Source: CALMKX01 sp044869955 (lineage in GTDB: Bacteria; Acidobacteriota; Thermoanaerobaculia; Multivoradales; SZUA-115). From it: a DNA stretch of 14,373 nt. The DNA is taken from NCBI GenBank assembly GCA_044869955.1, contig JBIOYC010000176.1:1-14373 (forward strand), read 5' to 3'. The notes under the pieces are model-generated. The model searched no databases. It was not told the DNA's origin and was given only the letters and a program-made list of their open reading frames with translations. Below are positions 1 to 5,985 of the stretch, piece after piece. Numbering within the stretch: position 1 is the first letter of the stretch; the number at the start of each line of letters is the position of its first letter. The position numbers were made by a program, and so were the translations under genes.

Positions 1-612
1 GGTCACCTTGAGGAAGTTCCCGAAGCGGTCCGCGATCTTCGTCACCCGCCCCTGGCTGTCGAAGGTATGGATGGCCCCGTCCGGGAGCTCGAGCTGGGTG
101 CCGCCGGTGGTCTTCAATCGCAGGTAGGAGCCGTCGCGGCTGTAGAAGACGCCGGTCACCGGGTCTTCGTTGGCCGCCGGGTGGAGGCGATCGAAGAACT
201 GGTGGTGCGAGCCGTCCTGGGCGACGTAAACGAAGCCGTTCGTATGGTTGGAGGGGTGATTGGGGGCGAGCACCTGGCCCAGCGAGAGGGTCCAGCCCAG
301 GCCCGCCGTGAAGTTCCGGCCGGGGACGACCTTGTTGGTGTCGAGCTGCGGGCCGCTCTGGTCCACCTCCCAGACGTTGGAGTTGTAAACCAGGGTGAGG
401 CCGTAGGAGAAGCCGCCGCCCGTGCCGTAGCGCGGCCCTATGGGAAGGGTGATCACGAGGTTGCCGTTCATAGCGTTCACGCTATCTAAGTCGCCGGCGT
501 GGAACGCCTTCTCCGCCGAGAAGCCGTTGTCCTTGTTGGGGTGCTGCTGGGCGAAAGCAGGGCTGGCAGCGAAGAGCAGGACCAGGCCGAGCGAGGCGGC
601 GCCGGCCCTCAC
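1..612 (-). CDS. Rhs/YD-repeat secreted protein, N-terminal part (runs off left edge)
   Basis: The minus strand is open from a GTG at 612 to base 1 (204 codons), so only the N-terminus is present. Residues 1-22 form a Sec signal peptide: Arg near the start, a Leu/Ala core and a cleavage-like ASPAFA-QQ. The mature start carries a phrase typical of Rhs-family secreted proteins (VNAMNGNLVITLPIGPRYG), followed by a Tyr/Gly-rich beta region. The last visible residues, DSQGRVTKIADRFGNFLKVT, are a clear YD/Rhs repeat unit. Such proteins are usually large beta-shell exoproteins that encapsulate a variable C-terminal domain; that domain lies outside the window. The GTG overlaps the TGA of the preceding gene (GTGA, 609-612), so translation is probably coupled. 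The family call is secure; the toxin, adhesin or scaffold role is open. Confidence 0.88.
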   Translation of the reverse strand, partial: MRAGAASLGLVLLFAASPAFAQQHPNKDNGFSAEKAFHAGDLDSVNAMNGNLVITLPIGPRYGTGGGFSYGLTLVYNSNVWEVDQSGPQLDTNKVVPGRNFTAGLGWTLSLGQVLAPNHPSNHTNGFVYVAQDGSHHQFFDRLHPAANEDPVTGVFYSRDGSYLRLKTTGGTQLELPDGAIHTFDSQGRVTKIADRFGNFLKVT

Positions 613-1262
613 GGCTCCACCTCCGGCACGCGGTAGAAGGAGTGCAAGACGTACTCCGGGTGGATCACCAGGATGAGGTCCGAGCCGGCGAGCGATTCCA
701 GCGCCGCGGGCGAGGACTCCAACGCCGCCAGGTCCGTCAGATCGACCTCCATCTCGTCGTAGAGGCCTGCGTCCCGATCCGCGGGCGCGCCGTCGTAGAC
801 CTCCCCGCCCCAGGCCCCCGTGCCGAGCCGCACCACCGTCACCTCGGCCCGGCGATCAGCGATGTGCAGCCGGTCGAGGTCGCCCGAGGGCCCGCGCCGC
901 ACGTCCTCGGCGGCGAGCGGCGCCTCGGTCAGCGGAAAGCCCTCCGGCGAGGCCACGGCCAGCTCGCCGTTGCCCAAGTCCACGGCGAAGAACACCGACT
1001 TCCACGGCACCCCCGCCTCCGGCTCGAAGCGCACCACGCCGTCGCCGTCCTCGTCGCGCAGGATCTCGCGGTGCGTGGCGTAGACCGCGTTGTAGCGCTT
1101 CTCAGCGCGGGTCAGGCCGAAGAAGAGCACCGACTGGCCGGCGGTGACGCCGCTGGCGACGACCGCGGTGGGCTCCAAAGTGACGCTCGGTGCTGCGGAA
1201 GCGAGCACAGGTGCTGAGAACAGGAGAGCTGCGAGGCTGGAAAGCCGCAAGGCTCGTTGCAT
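609..1262 (-). CDS. Small exported protein preceding the Rhs-type gene
   Basis: A 217-residue protein. The chosen ATG at 1262 has GGGGAGG six bases upstream; an ATG two codons earlier (1268) abuts that Shine-Dalgarno and is less likely. Residues 1-24 are a Sec signal peptide (MQRALRLSSLAALLF, cleavage near ASA-A). The mature part is mixed beta and acidic. DEDGDGVVRFE around residues 70-80 resembles an EF-hand or dockerin-type calcium loop (D-x-D-x-D-G), although the final acidic residue is one position early. No catalytic motif or transmembrane segment is visible beyond the signal. It overlaps the following Rhs-type gene by four bases, so the two are probably co-expressed; a periplasmic or surface partner of the Rhs protein is plausible but inferred. 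I do not recognise a named family. Confidence 0.78.
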   Translation of the reverse strand: MQRALRLSSLAALLFSAPVLASAAPSVTLEPTAVVASGVTAGQSVLFFGLTRAEKRYNAVYATHREILRDEDGDGVVRFEPEAGVPWKSVFFAVDLGNGELAVASPEGFPLTEAPLAAEDVRRGPSGDLDRLHIADRRAEVTVVRLGTGAWGGEVYDGAPADRDAGLYDEMEVDLTDLAALESSPAALESLAGSDLILVIHPEYVLHSFYRVPEVEP

Positions 1263-1842
1263 GGTCATCCTCCCCGAAGGGGTTGTCAGATCTGCTCTTC
1301 TCTCACGAAAGGCGCGAGGCCGAGTCTCCGAACCGAAGCAACTGCGACCACGCTGGCACAGGGCGCTGAGCCTGCCCCAACGAGTTGCGTTTGGCAAGAG
1401 AGTTTGCAGATTCCGCAACATTGTTTCCGCGGCCTGCAAACTTTGTTGACAGAATTGCAAACTCCCGGCCGGCCGGCGGGGGTGGGCAGCCTTCCGGCAC
1501 CCCGCCGCCTCTGCGCCGGCGGGCGGCGGTGAATAGGGCCTCCCGCACCTCCCGGCGTGCTGGAGTTTTCCGTATCCCGGAAACCAGGCGGGCCTGGCGA
1601 TGTTCAGGTGGCCCTATCCGCCTGCAACAGAGTGTCTTGGGCCGGCGCGGCCGCCCCCACCGTTGCCCTTCGCGAGAACCGGGCGGCACCCTGGCCGGAG
1701 GTCGTCTGCGGCTCCCGCGGCCCCGTGGGAAGCGACGAATTCTCAAGCGGCGAAACCCTCAGCACAATGGCCGCACGACTGCCTGCGAGCACGGTCTGCC
1801 GCGGTGGTGGTGCCGGAGCTTCGTGGCGGCGAAGGAGGAGGT
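1263..1842. other. 580-bp divergent intergenic region without a convincing gene
   Basis: This gap separates the minus-strand exported-protein/Rhs pair from the plus-strand small exported protein. It holds the three 8-mer sites at 1401-1463, an imperfect hairpin (GGCGGGGGTG at 1475-1484 against CACCCCGCC at 1498-1506) and a short inverted repeat TTTCCG/CGGAAA near 1565-1582. Open frames across it have arginine/proline-rich translations with no ribosome binding site and look like GC-rich noise. The part next to 1843 should carry the promoter of that gene, but I could not pick -35/-10 boxes with confidence. Confidence 0.5.
1401..1463. promoter_or_regulatory. Three copies of the 8-mer AGTTTGCA/TGCAAACT upstream of the exported-protein/Rhs operon
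   Basis: TGCAAACT occurs at 1435-1442 and again at 1456-1463, exactly 21 bp (two helical turns) apart. The inverted form AGTTTGCA lies at 1401-1408, so sites one and two form an inverted repeat (AGTTTGCAG and CTGCAAACT). The spacing and symmetry suggest a dimeric or tandem regulator binding upstream of the minus-strand gene starting at 1262. A perfect TTGACA on the plus strand (1446-1451) has no convincing -10 partner. The regulator is unknown. Confidence 0.4.
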
Positions 1843-2178
1843 ATGCGGCAGAAGGGATTGCGGCGCGCCGCGGCGCTAGTGCTGGCGTTGGCGCTCGCGG
1901 CGCCGACGGCCTGGGCGGCGCCGGGCGGGCCGGGGTGGGGAGGGCTGGTTGGGGTGTGGGGGACGCTGTGGCACTGGGTAGGCGCGGTCTGGGCGAAGAC
2001 CGGGCCCTCGATCGATCCCGAAGGGAAGCCAGCACCACCGCCCGCGGCCCGTACGGTGGGCGATTGGACCAAGGAAGGGCCACACATCGACCCCGAAGGC
2101 CAACCGCACGCAGCGCCGGGAGCGTGCACGGCCGGGGACTGCACGGGCCAGGGCCCGGACAGCAGTCCCGAAGGCTGA
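1843..2178 (+). CDS. Small exported protein with 25-residue GPxIDPEG repeats
   Basis: A 111-residue protein with a strong Shine-Dalgarno (AAGGAGGAGGT) just before the ATG. Residues 1-25 are a signal peptide (MRQKGLRRAA start, Leu/Ala core, PTAWA-A cleavage). Residues 32-50 are Gly/Trp-rich. Three repeats follow with exact 25-residue spacing: GPSIDPEG (54-61), GPHIDPEG (79-86) and GPDSSPEG (104-111), the last ending the protein. An aromatic or Cys residue sits four positions before each repeat (W50, W75, C100). The gene is followed by a hairpin terminator and then a TPR-like protein gene. No enzymatic motif is visible. It may be a secreted structural or signalling peptide precursor; the signalling idea rests on its TPR/XRE neighbours and is inference. 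Confidence 0.75.
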   Translation: MRQKGLRRAAALVLALALAAPTAWAAPGGPGWGGLVGVWGTLWHWVGAVWAKTGPSIDPEGKPAPPPAARTVGDWTKEGPHIDPEGQPHAAPGACTAGDCTGQGPDSSPEG

Positions 2179-2193
2179 GAGTTCGAGTTGGGG

Positions 2194-2231
2194 GCCGGGA
2201 AGGGGATTCCCTTTCCCGGCGTTTCCTTGTT
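2194..2231 (+). terminator. Probable intrinsic terminator after the small exported protein
   Basis: GCCGGGAAGGGGA (2194-2206) pairs with TTCCCTTTCCCGGC (2207-2220) to form a long GC-rich hairpin with one mismatch. A T-rich tail, GTTTCCTTGTT, follows at 2221-2231. It starts 15 bases after the stop at 2178 and lies before the next ATG at 2252, which suggests the two plus-strand genes are transcribed separately. Confidence 0.6.
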
Positions 2232-2241
2232 CCGCTATTAT
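2212..2241 (+). promoter_or_regulatory. Possible promoter for the TPR-like gene (leaderless start)
   Basis: TATTAT at 2236-2241 matches the -10 consensus in five of six positions, but the -35 region about 17 bp upstream (TTTCCC) is poor. If it is used, transcription would begin only a few bases before the ATG at 2252. That fits the lack of any Shine-Dalgarno there and the terminator immediately upstream. Confidence 0.3.
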
Positions 2242-2251
2242 CCTGACCAAG

Positions 2252-3454
2252 ATGCCAAGCCGGAAGGTGAACTACCGGAGGATCCGCCGGTGGGCGATCG
2301 CTGCTGCCGCTCGGCCGGAGGTCACGCCCCTGCCGCCGCTGGAGGTCGAGCGGGTGTGCGACTGGGTGGTGCGGAAGCTCGACCGGGGCCTGGGCCTCTA
2401 CCTCAAGAACTCGAAGCAGGCCAACCACCGGGACATCGTCCTCGCCCTCATCGACCGCAGCTACCGCCTGCGCCTTCAAGACCCCGAGGGCAGCTTGCGC
2501 TGGGCGCGGGCGGCCGTGGAGGTGGCGGAGAACCTGCGGCTCCAGCGGCACTACGCCCGTCTCGTCGCCGACCTGCGCGCCCAGGCGTGGGGGAACCTTG
2601 CAAACACGCTGCGTATTGGCGGCGTGTTCGTCGAAGCCGAGAAGGCCTGGGGGAAATCGGATCGGCACTGGCTGGCAGGAACTGAAGACCCGCTGCTGGA
2701 GGCCGATCTTTGCGCGAAGAAGGGCAGCCTTCGCGGGGCTCAGAAGCTCTTCGACGAGGCCATCGCGCTAGTGGGCACGGCGGTCGCGCTACGCGACAAG
2801 CTCAAGGAAAACCACCTTGCGGCGAAGGCGCGAGTGCAGCTTGCCTACTTCTCGTATGAAGTCGACCGGCCGGACCTAGCCATCGAGCATCTTGCGCGCG
2901 CCTGCGAAGAGCTGGACTACAAGTTGGAACCCGAGGTGGGCTTCGCCCTCGTTCACAATTCCCTGGTCTACCTCGAGGCCGATGGGGACCTGCGCACGGC
3001 CCTGTTGGGCAGCCGCACCACCCGATGGCTCTACGACCTGATTGGCTCGCCGCTCTTGCAGCATCGCGCGAGCTGGATGCGGGGCCGCCTGACCCTCGCC
3101 GAGGGGGAGCCGGCGCGCGCGGTCGCCGAGCTGGAGGAGGCCCGCCGAGGGTTTCTTCACCTGGACCTCCCCTACCCCGCCGCGCTCGCCGGCCTGGACC
3201 TCGCCTTCGCCTACGCACAGCAGAGCGAACCGCTCAAGGTCATCCGCCTGGCGCACGAGATGTACCCGGTCTTCACCTCGCTCCGCATCCCGCAGGAGGC
3301 CGCCGCGGTGCTGGTGCTGTTCGCGAAGACCGCGAAAAGCCTGCACGTCGAGGCGGCGCAGATCGCGGCCTGGGTGGCGGAGCTCACGCCGCTGCGCCGC
3401 GCCTACGAGCGGGGCGAGGTGGCGGCGCCCGCCGCGCCGTCCGACCTCGACTAG
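2252..3454 (+). CDS. TPR-like all-helical protein
   Basis: A 400-residue soluble protein with no signal peptide or membrane segment. The N-terminus is basic (MPSRKVNYRRIRR). From about residue 60 to 375 it is a run of amphipathic helix pairs with TPR spacing, for example 159-172 (SLRGAQKLFDEAIA), 192-222, 231-262, 272-300 and 308-340. TPR-like arrays normally bind peptides or proteins. This resembles the cytosolic TPR families abundant in some Acidobacteriota, often encoded beside XRE regulators and small exported proteins; I give no specific name. No Shine-Dalgarno precedes the ATG, so the start may be leaderless. Its TAG overlaps the TAG of the convergent XRE gene (3451-3454), so transcripts run into each other. 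Peptide sensing or scaffolding is inferred. Confidence 0.85.
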   Translation: MPSRKVNYRRIRRWAIAAAARPEVTPLPPLEVERVCDWVVRKLDRGLGLYLKNSKQANHRDIVLALIDRSYRLRLQDPEGSLRWARAAVEVAENLRLQRHYARLVADLRAQAWGNLANTLRIGGVFVEAEKAWGKSDRHWLAGTEDPLLEADLCAKKGSLRGAQKLFDEAIALVGTAVALRDKLKENHLAAKARVQLAYFSYEVDRPDLAIEHLARACEELDYKLEPEVGFALVHNSLVYLEADGDLRTALLGSRTTRWLYDLIGSPLLQHRASWMRGRLTLAEGEPARAVAELEEARRGFLHLDLPYPAALAGLDLAFAYAQQSEPLKVIRLAHEMYPVFTSLRIPQEAAAVLVLFAKTAKSLHVEAAQIAAWVAELTPLRRAYERGEVAAPAAPSDLD

Positions 3455-4176
3455 CGCTTCTTGCGCGCCTTGCCCGGCCGCGGCCCCTTGGGCGGGGTCT
3501 TCTTGGCCTTCTCCAGCTTGAGGTAGGCGCCGGCCGTGCCGCGGGCGCCGGTTTCGAGCAGCCCCGCCCGCTGTGCCCGGCGCAGGCGCTCGGCCGGCGT
3601 CGCAGCCGGCGGCATGAACAGCTCGAAGAAGAAGCGGCCGGGATCGACCTCCACGGCGTCGAGCACGGCGAAGACGTGCACGAAGGTCAGGCGGCCCGCG
3701 CCGCGCAGGACCTGGCCGAGCGCGTCCTGGCCCAGGCCGAGCCGGCGGGACACCTGGCGCTGGGAAACCCCCTTGGTGGCGAGCGCGTCGCGCAGCCAGT
3801 CACGCGCCTGCGCCTCGTAGGCGGCTGGGTCGAGCGGCCGGTGCGCGCGGCCGCGCATGGCGCGCACGAACTCCGCCATCCTCCCCTCGTCGGCCGGCTT
3901 GGCCTTCGCCTTGCGTCGCACCGCCACAAGTTCTCGCACCGGCTCACCGCCCAGCGGATACAGGGTCAAGAAGAGCTCCTCCGGAGGCTCTTTGATGCGC
4001 AGCAGCACCTCGAAGACCAGCGCCACGTAGAGCGGCCCCACGCCGCGGAGCACACGCGAGAGATAGGCGGCGTGGAAGCCGAGTGCCTGGGAGAGGCCTT
4101 TGGCGCGCACCCGGTGGGCGCGAAGCGTAAGCCTTAGAGCGCGGCCCAGCTCGGCCACGGCGGTTGCGGGATGCAC
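3451..4176 (-). CDS. XRE-type regulator with two helix-turn-helix domains
   Basis: A 241-residue protein from a GTG at 4176; an in-frame TAA four codons upstream rules out extension. Two related HTH modules are visible. The first spans about residues 7-72, with helices around LSQALGFHAAYLSRVLRG (28-45). The second spans about 122-188, with VSQRQVSRRLGLGQDALG (137-154). Each ends in an (E/F)ELF motif (67-69 and 185-187), pointing to internal duplication. The C-terminus is a Lys/Arg-rich tail (222-241), probably DNA-binding or disordered. It is cytoplasmic and likely a transcription regulator. It converges on the TPR-like gene and is divergent from the accessory operon across an operator-rich gap, so it could control itself and that operon. 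No ligand domain is visible. Confidence 0.82.
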   Translation of the reverse strand: MHPATAVAELGRALRLTLRAHRVRAKGLSQALGFHAAYLSRVLRGVGPLYVALVFEVLLRIKEPPEELFLTLYPLGGEPVRELVAVRRKAKAKPADEGRMAEFVRAMRGRAHRPLDPAAYEAQARDWLRDALATKGVSQRQVSRRLGLGQDALGQVLRGAGRLTFVHVFAVLDAVEVDPGRFFFELFMPPAATPAERLRRAQRAGLLETGARGTAGAYLKLEKAKKTPPKGPRPGKARKKR

Positions 4177-4205
4177 GGCGCAACTTTAGCACGGCCTGGA
4201 CGAGA

Positions 4206-4266
4206 GCCGCTAGGCTAGCGGCTAGTTCGATATATCAGCGTCTCTCAGGGGATGTTAGCGTCCCTC
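4206..4266. promoter_or_regulatory. Operator-like palindrome and direct repeat in divergent gap
   Basis: GCCGCTAGGCTAGCGGC (4206-4222) is a palindrome with 7-bp arms around GGC. The 8-bp palindrome GATATATC sits at 4229-4236. AGCGTCTCTC (4237-4246) is repeated as AGCGTCCCTC (4257-4266), 20 bp later with one change. This cluster lies between the minus-strand XRE gene (start 4176) and the plus-strand operon, the usual place for an autoregulatory operator. The AT-rich TATATC could serve as a -10 in either direction, but no good -35 box was found. Confidence 0.45.
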
Positions 4267-4312
4267 TCGTCCTACTGTGCTTCGCCATGAGATCTGCCCC
4301 GGGAGGGTCAGG

Positions 4313-4687
4313 ATGCCGCGCAAGCTCTCCGACAAACGCCGTATGAAGCACCTCCTGCGCTGGGCGCAATGGGCGCCCCTCGTCTTCCACACGCCGCCCT
4401 TCCGCTGGCGGCGGGAGAAGCCGCGGGGCCGCGGGGACGGGTCGGCGAGGCGGGGCTCCTTCTCTCGCGAGGTCGGCGCGCCCGGGCCGCGAGACTGTCA
4501 CCTTGCTCCTCCCCCGGGATCACGGCGGTTCTCGCCTTCGCCGCTCGATCTCTTTCAGGCGGCCCCGGTGGCCGCCGGCTCACCTCCTACTCGCCGCATT
4601 CTCACGCCAGGTCCCGTAGCACCCGCCGCCGTGGCCCCCGGGGAGGGCTCGCCCGGCCCCGGCGCTGGGCTCCAGGAGGATCGATGA
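4313..4687 (+). CDS. Doubtful basic ORF at the head of the accessory operon
   Basis: 124 codons from an ATG at 4313 preceded by GGGAGGGTCAGG. The first 40 residues look protein-like (MPRKLSDKRRMKHLLRWAQW), with a basic amphipathic helix and high GC at third codon positions. The rest is low-complexity Arg/Pro/Gly sequence. Its TGA overlaps the next gene's ATG (ATGA, 4684-4687), the same coupling seen elsewhere in this gene run, and this is the main argument that it is translated. The weak composition in the second half argues against it. If it is not a gene, 4177-4683 is a 507-bp control region holding only the operator-like repeats. Confidence 0.3.
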   Translation: MPRKLSDKRRMKHLLRWAQWAPLVFHTPPFRWRREKPRGRGDGSARRGSFSREVGAPGPRDCHLAPPPGSRRFSPSPLDLFQAAPVAAGSPPTRRILTPGPVAPAAVAPGEGSPGPGAGLQEDR

Positions 4688-5058
4688 CTCGGAAACCCCA
4701 CGCCGCACCCGTCCTCAACGGCCGGCCCAGCGCCAAGCTCAAGAGTGAGCGCATCCAGGCCACGAGCAAGCTCCCGCCCGGCTGGAGGCACAACCCCGCG
4801 GACGACAGCTACAGCATCACGTATCGGCTGACCGGCGAGGAGGACGACGGGCAGGGCCTGGTCGAGCACCGGCTGCGGTCCCGGGTTGGCCTCGGGATCG
4901 AGCTCGAAGGCCGCAGCCGCTCGGAGATCTACTACGAGGTCACCCTGCGCCCGCCGGCTGAAGGGTGGGACGACAAGCGGCTGGCGCTCTTGGCCGAGAT
5001 CCACCGCACCTTGACCGAGCCCCTCTACCGCTTCCGCCCGGCCCGGAGGCGCCGGTGA
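4684..5058 (+). CDS. Small conserved-looking protein, possible divergent PCD-fold domain
   Basis: A 124-residue protein with AGGAGG five bases before its ATG. After a basic leader (residues 1-28) comes a single alpha/beta domain at about 30-115: LPPGW at 30-34, a short strand SITYRL (44-49), a strand with IYYEVTLRP (82-90) and a final helix DDKRLALLAEIHRTL (96-110). The order LPxGW, strand, helix, V-x-L strand, D-rich turn, helix resembles the pterin carbinolamine dehydratase fold of the next gene, but without the sequence signatures, so this is only a suggestion. It overlaps the next gene by four bases (GTGA, 5055-5058) and is probably made together with it. The function is otherwise unrecognised. 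Confidence 0.7.
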   Translation: MTRKPHAAPVLNGRPSAKLKSERIQATSKLPPGWRHNPADDSYSITYRLTGEEDDGQGLVEHRLRSRVGLGIELEGRSRSEIYYEVTLRPPAEGWDDKRLALLAEIHRTLTEPLYRFRPARRRR

Positions 5059-5846
5059 GCGAAGCACAGGCGCCGCCGGGGTGGCGCTTGCCCTACGACG
5101 AGCTCGCAACGGCGGTCAAGGGTCTGCCCGGGTGGGTGCTCCACGCGAGCGGCCTGTCGATGACTCGCGAGCTGAGCTTCGCCTCCTCCGGCCCGGCGCT
5201 GCTCTTCGTGCAGGCGGCGGGGCTCCTCGCCCGCCTCGAGCGCCGCTGGCCCGAGATCTCGTGGGCGCGCGAGCGGGTGTGGATCACGCTGCGCAGCTTC
5301 GAGCTGGGCCTCACCTGGCGCGACCTCGAGCTGGCACGCAAGCTGGAGGTTCTCGCCGCGGCATGCGCGGCGGCGTCGCTTCCCGAGCCGCCGCCTGCGC
5401 CCGGCTCGTTCGCCGACTTCGAGGAGCTTGCCGAGGTGACCTTGCTGGCGCTGCGGGGCCTCTATGCACAGCTCGGGGAGGGGCGCGGGGGCGAGCGGCC
5501 GGGGCCGCTGCGAGCTCTGCTCGAAGACCTCCCGGATTGGGAGCCGGAGGTCGATGGCGAGGGCCTTGCGACCGAGTTCGAGCTCGCGAGCGGGAGCGAG
5601 GCCGAGAGCTTCCTCGGCCTGGCGCAGGAGATCGTGGAGCGGGAAGGCTGGCGGGTGGAGCTCGCGGCCGCCGGGCGCTTCGTGGGTGCGATCGTGCGGC
5701 CGAGCGACGTGCGGGGCTTGACCAAGCGGGAGATCGCCGCGGCCCGGGTGCTCGAGCAGCTCTACGGCAAGCGACGGCCGGCAGCGCGCATCGCGGCCGA
5801 GGCCGCCGGCGACGGGAAGACCGCGGTGCCACTCGAGAAGGAATGA
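5055..5846 (+). CDS. Tandem PCD/DCoH-fold protein lacking catalytic histidines
   Basis: A 263-residue protein from the GTG at 5055, overlapping the previous stop. Residues 16-98 match the pattern of pterin-4a-carbinolamine dehydratase (PCD/DCoH): LPGW (24-27), R-E-x-x-F (38-42), AlxFVQ (48-53), a PEI (66-68), V-W-I-T-L (75-79), GLTWRDLELA (85-94). The catalytic His-His-Pro-Glu is replaced by RRWPE (63-67) and the Thr-His near 81-82 by Ser-Phe. Residues 155-236 repeat the fold (LPDW 159-162, GLTKREIAAA 221-230), again without the histidine motif. True PCD regenerates biopterin cofactor after aromatic hydroxylases, and DCoH is also a dimerising transcription coactivator. With both sites altered, an enzymatic role is unlikely; protein binding or regulation is inferred. 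Confidence 0.78.
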   Translation: MSEAQAPPGWRLPYDELATAVKGLPGWVLHASGLSMTRELSFASSGPALLFVQAAGLLARLERRWPEISWARERVWITLRSFELGLTWRDLELARKLEVLAAACAAASLPEPPPAPGSFADFEELAEVTLLALRGLYAQLGEGRGGERPGPLRALLEDLPDWEPEVDGEGLATEFELASGSEAESFLGLAQEIVEREGWRVELAAAGRFVGAIVRPSDVRGLTKREIAAARVLEQLYGKRRPAARIAAEAAGDGKTAVPLEKE

Positions 5847-5898
5847 GAGCACGCGGCCAGGCCCGCGCATCGCGGCTTGCCGCGGGAGGGAGAAGGTC

Positions 5899-5985
5899 AT
5901 GGAAGTCATACCGGCCCCACCAAGCCCAGAACCCCAGGCACCGCTGGTTGGCGCTGGGGTGCCTCCCAAGGAGCAGGCTCAATGA
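5899..5985 (+). CDS. 28-residue micro-ORF coupled to the next gene
   Basis: ATG at 5899 follows a good Shine-Dalgarno (GGGAGGGAGAAGGTC). The predicted peptide is short and Pro-rich (MEVIPAPPSPEPQAP at the start, ending KEQAQ). Its TGA overlaps the ATG of the following gene (ATGA, 5982-5985), the same junction style as other genes here. It could be a real small protein or a translated leader that sets translation of the 395-residue protein. There is no homology argument; support is only the ribosome binding site and the overlap. Confidence 0.45.
   Translation: MEVIPAPPSPEPQAPLVGAGVPPKEQAQ

Noticed and set aside
1446..1451. Perfect TTGACA -35 box on the plus strand
   Set aside because: The expected -10 position (about 1469-1474) is CCGGCC, so no promoter call is made from it.
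1475..1506. Imperfect GC hairpin as a terminator
   Set aside because: No gene ends just upstream on either strand and there is no T-run; left as an unexplained inverted repeat.
3025..4137. Plus-strand frame running across the TPR and XRE genes
   Set aside because: It crosses two genes with clear families and opposite directions and has no ribosome site.
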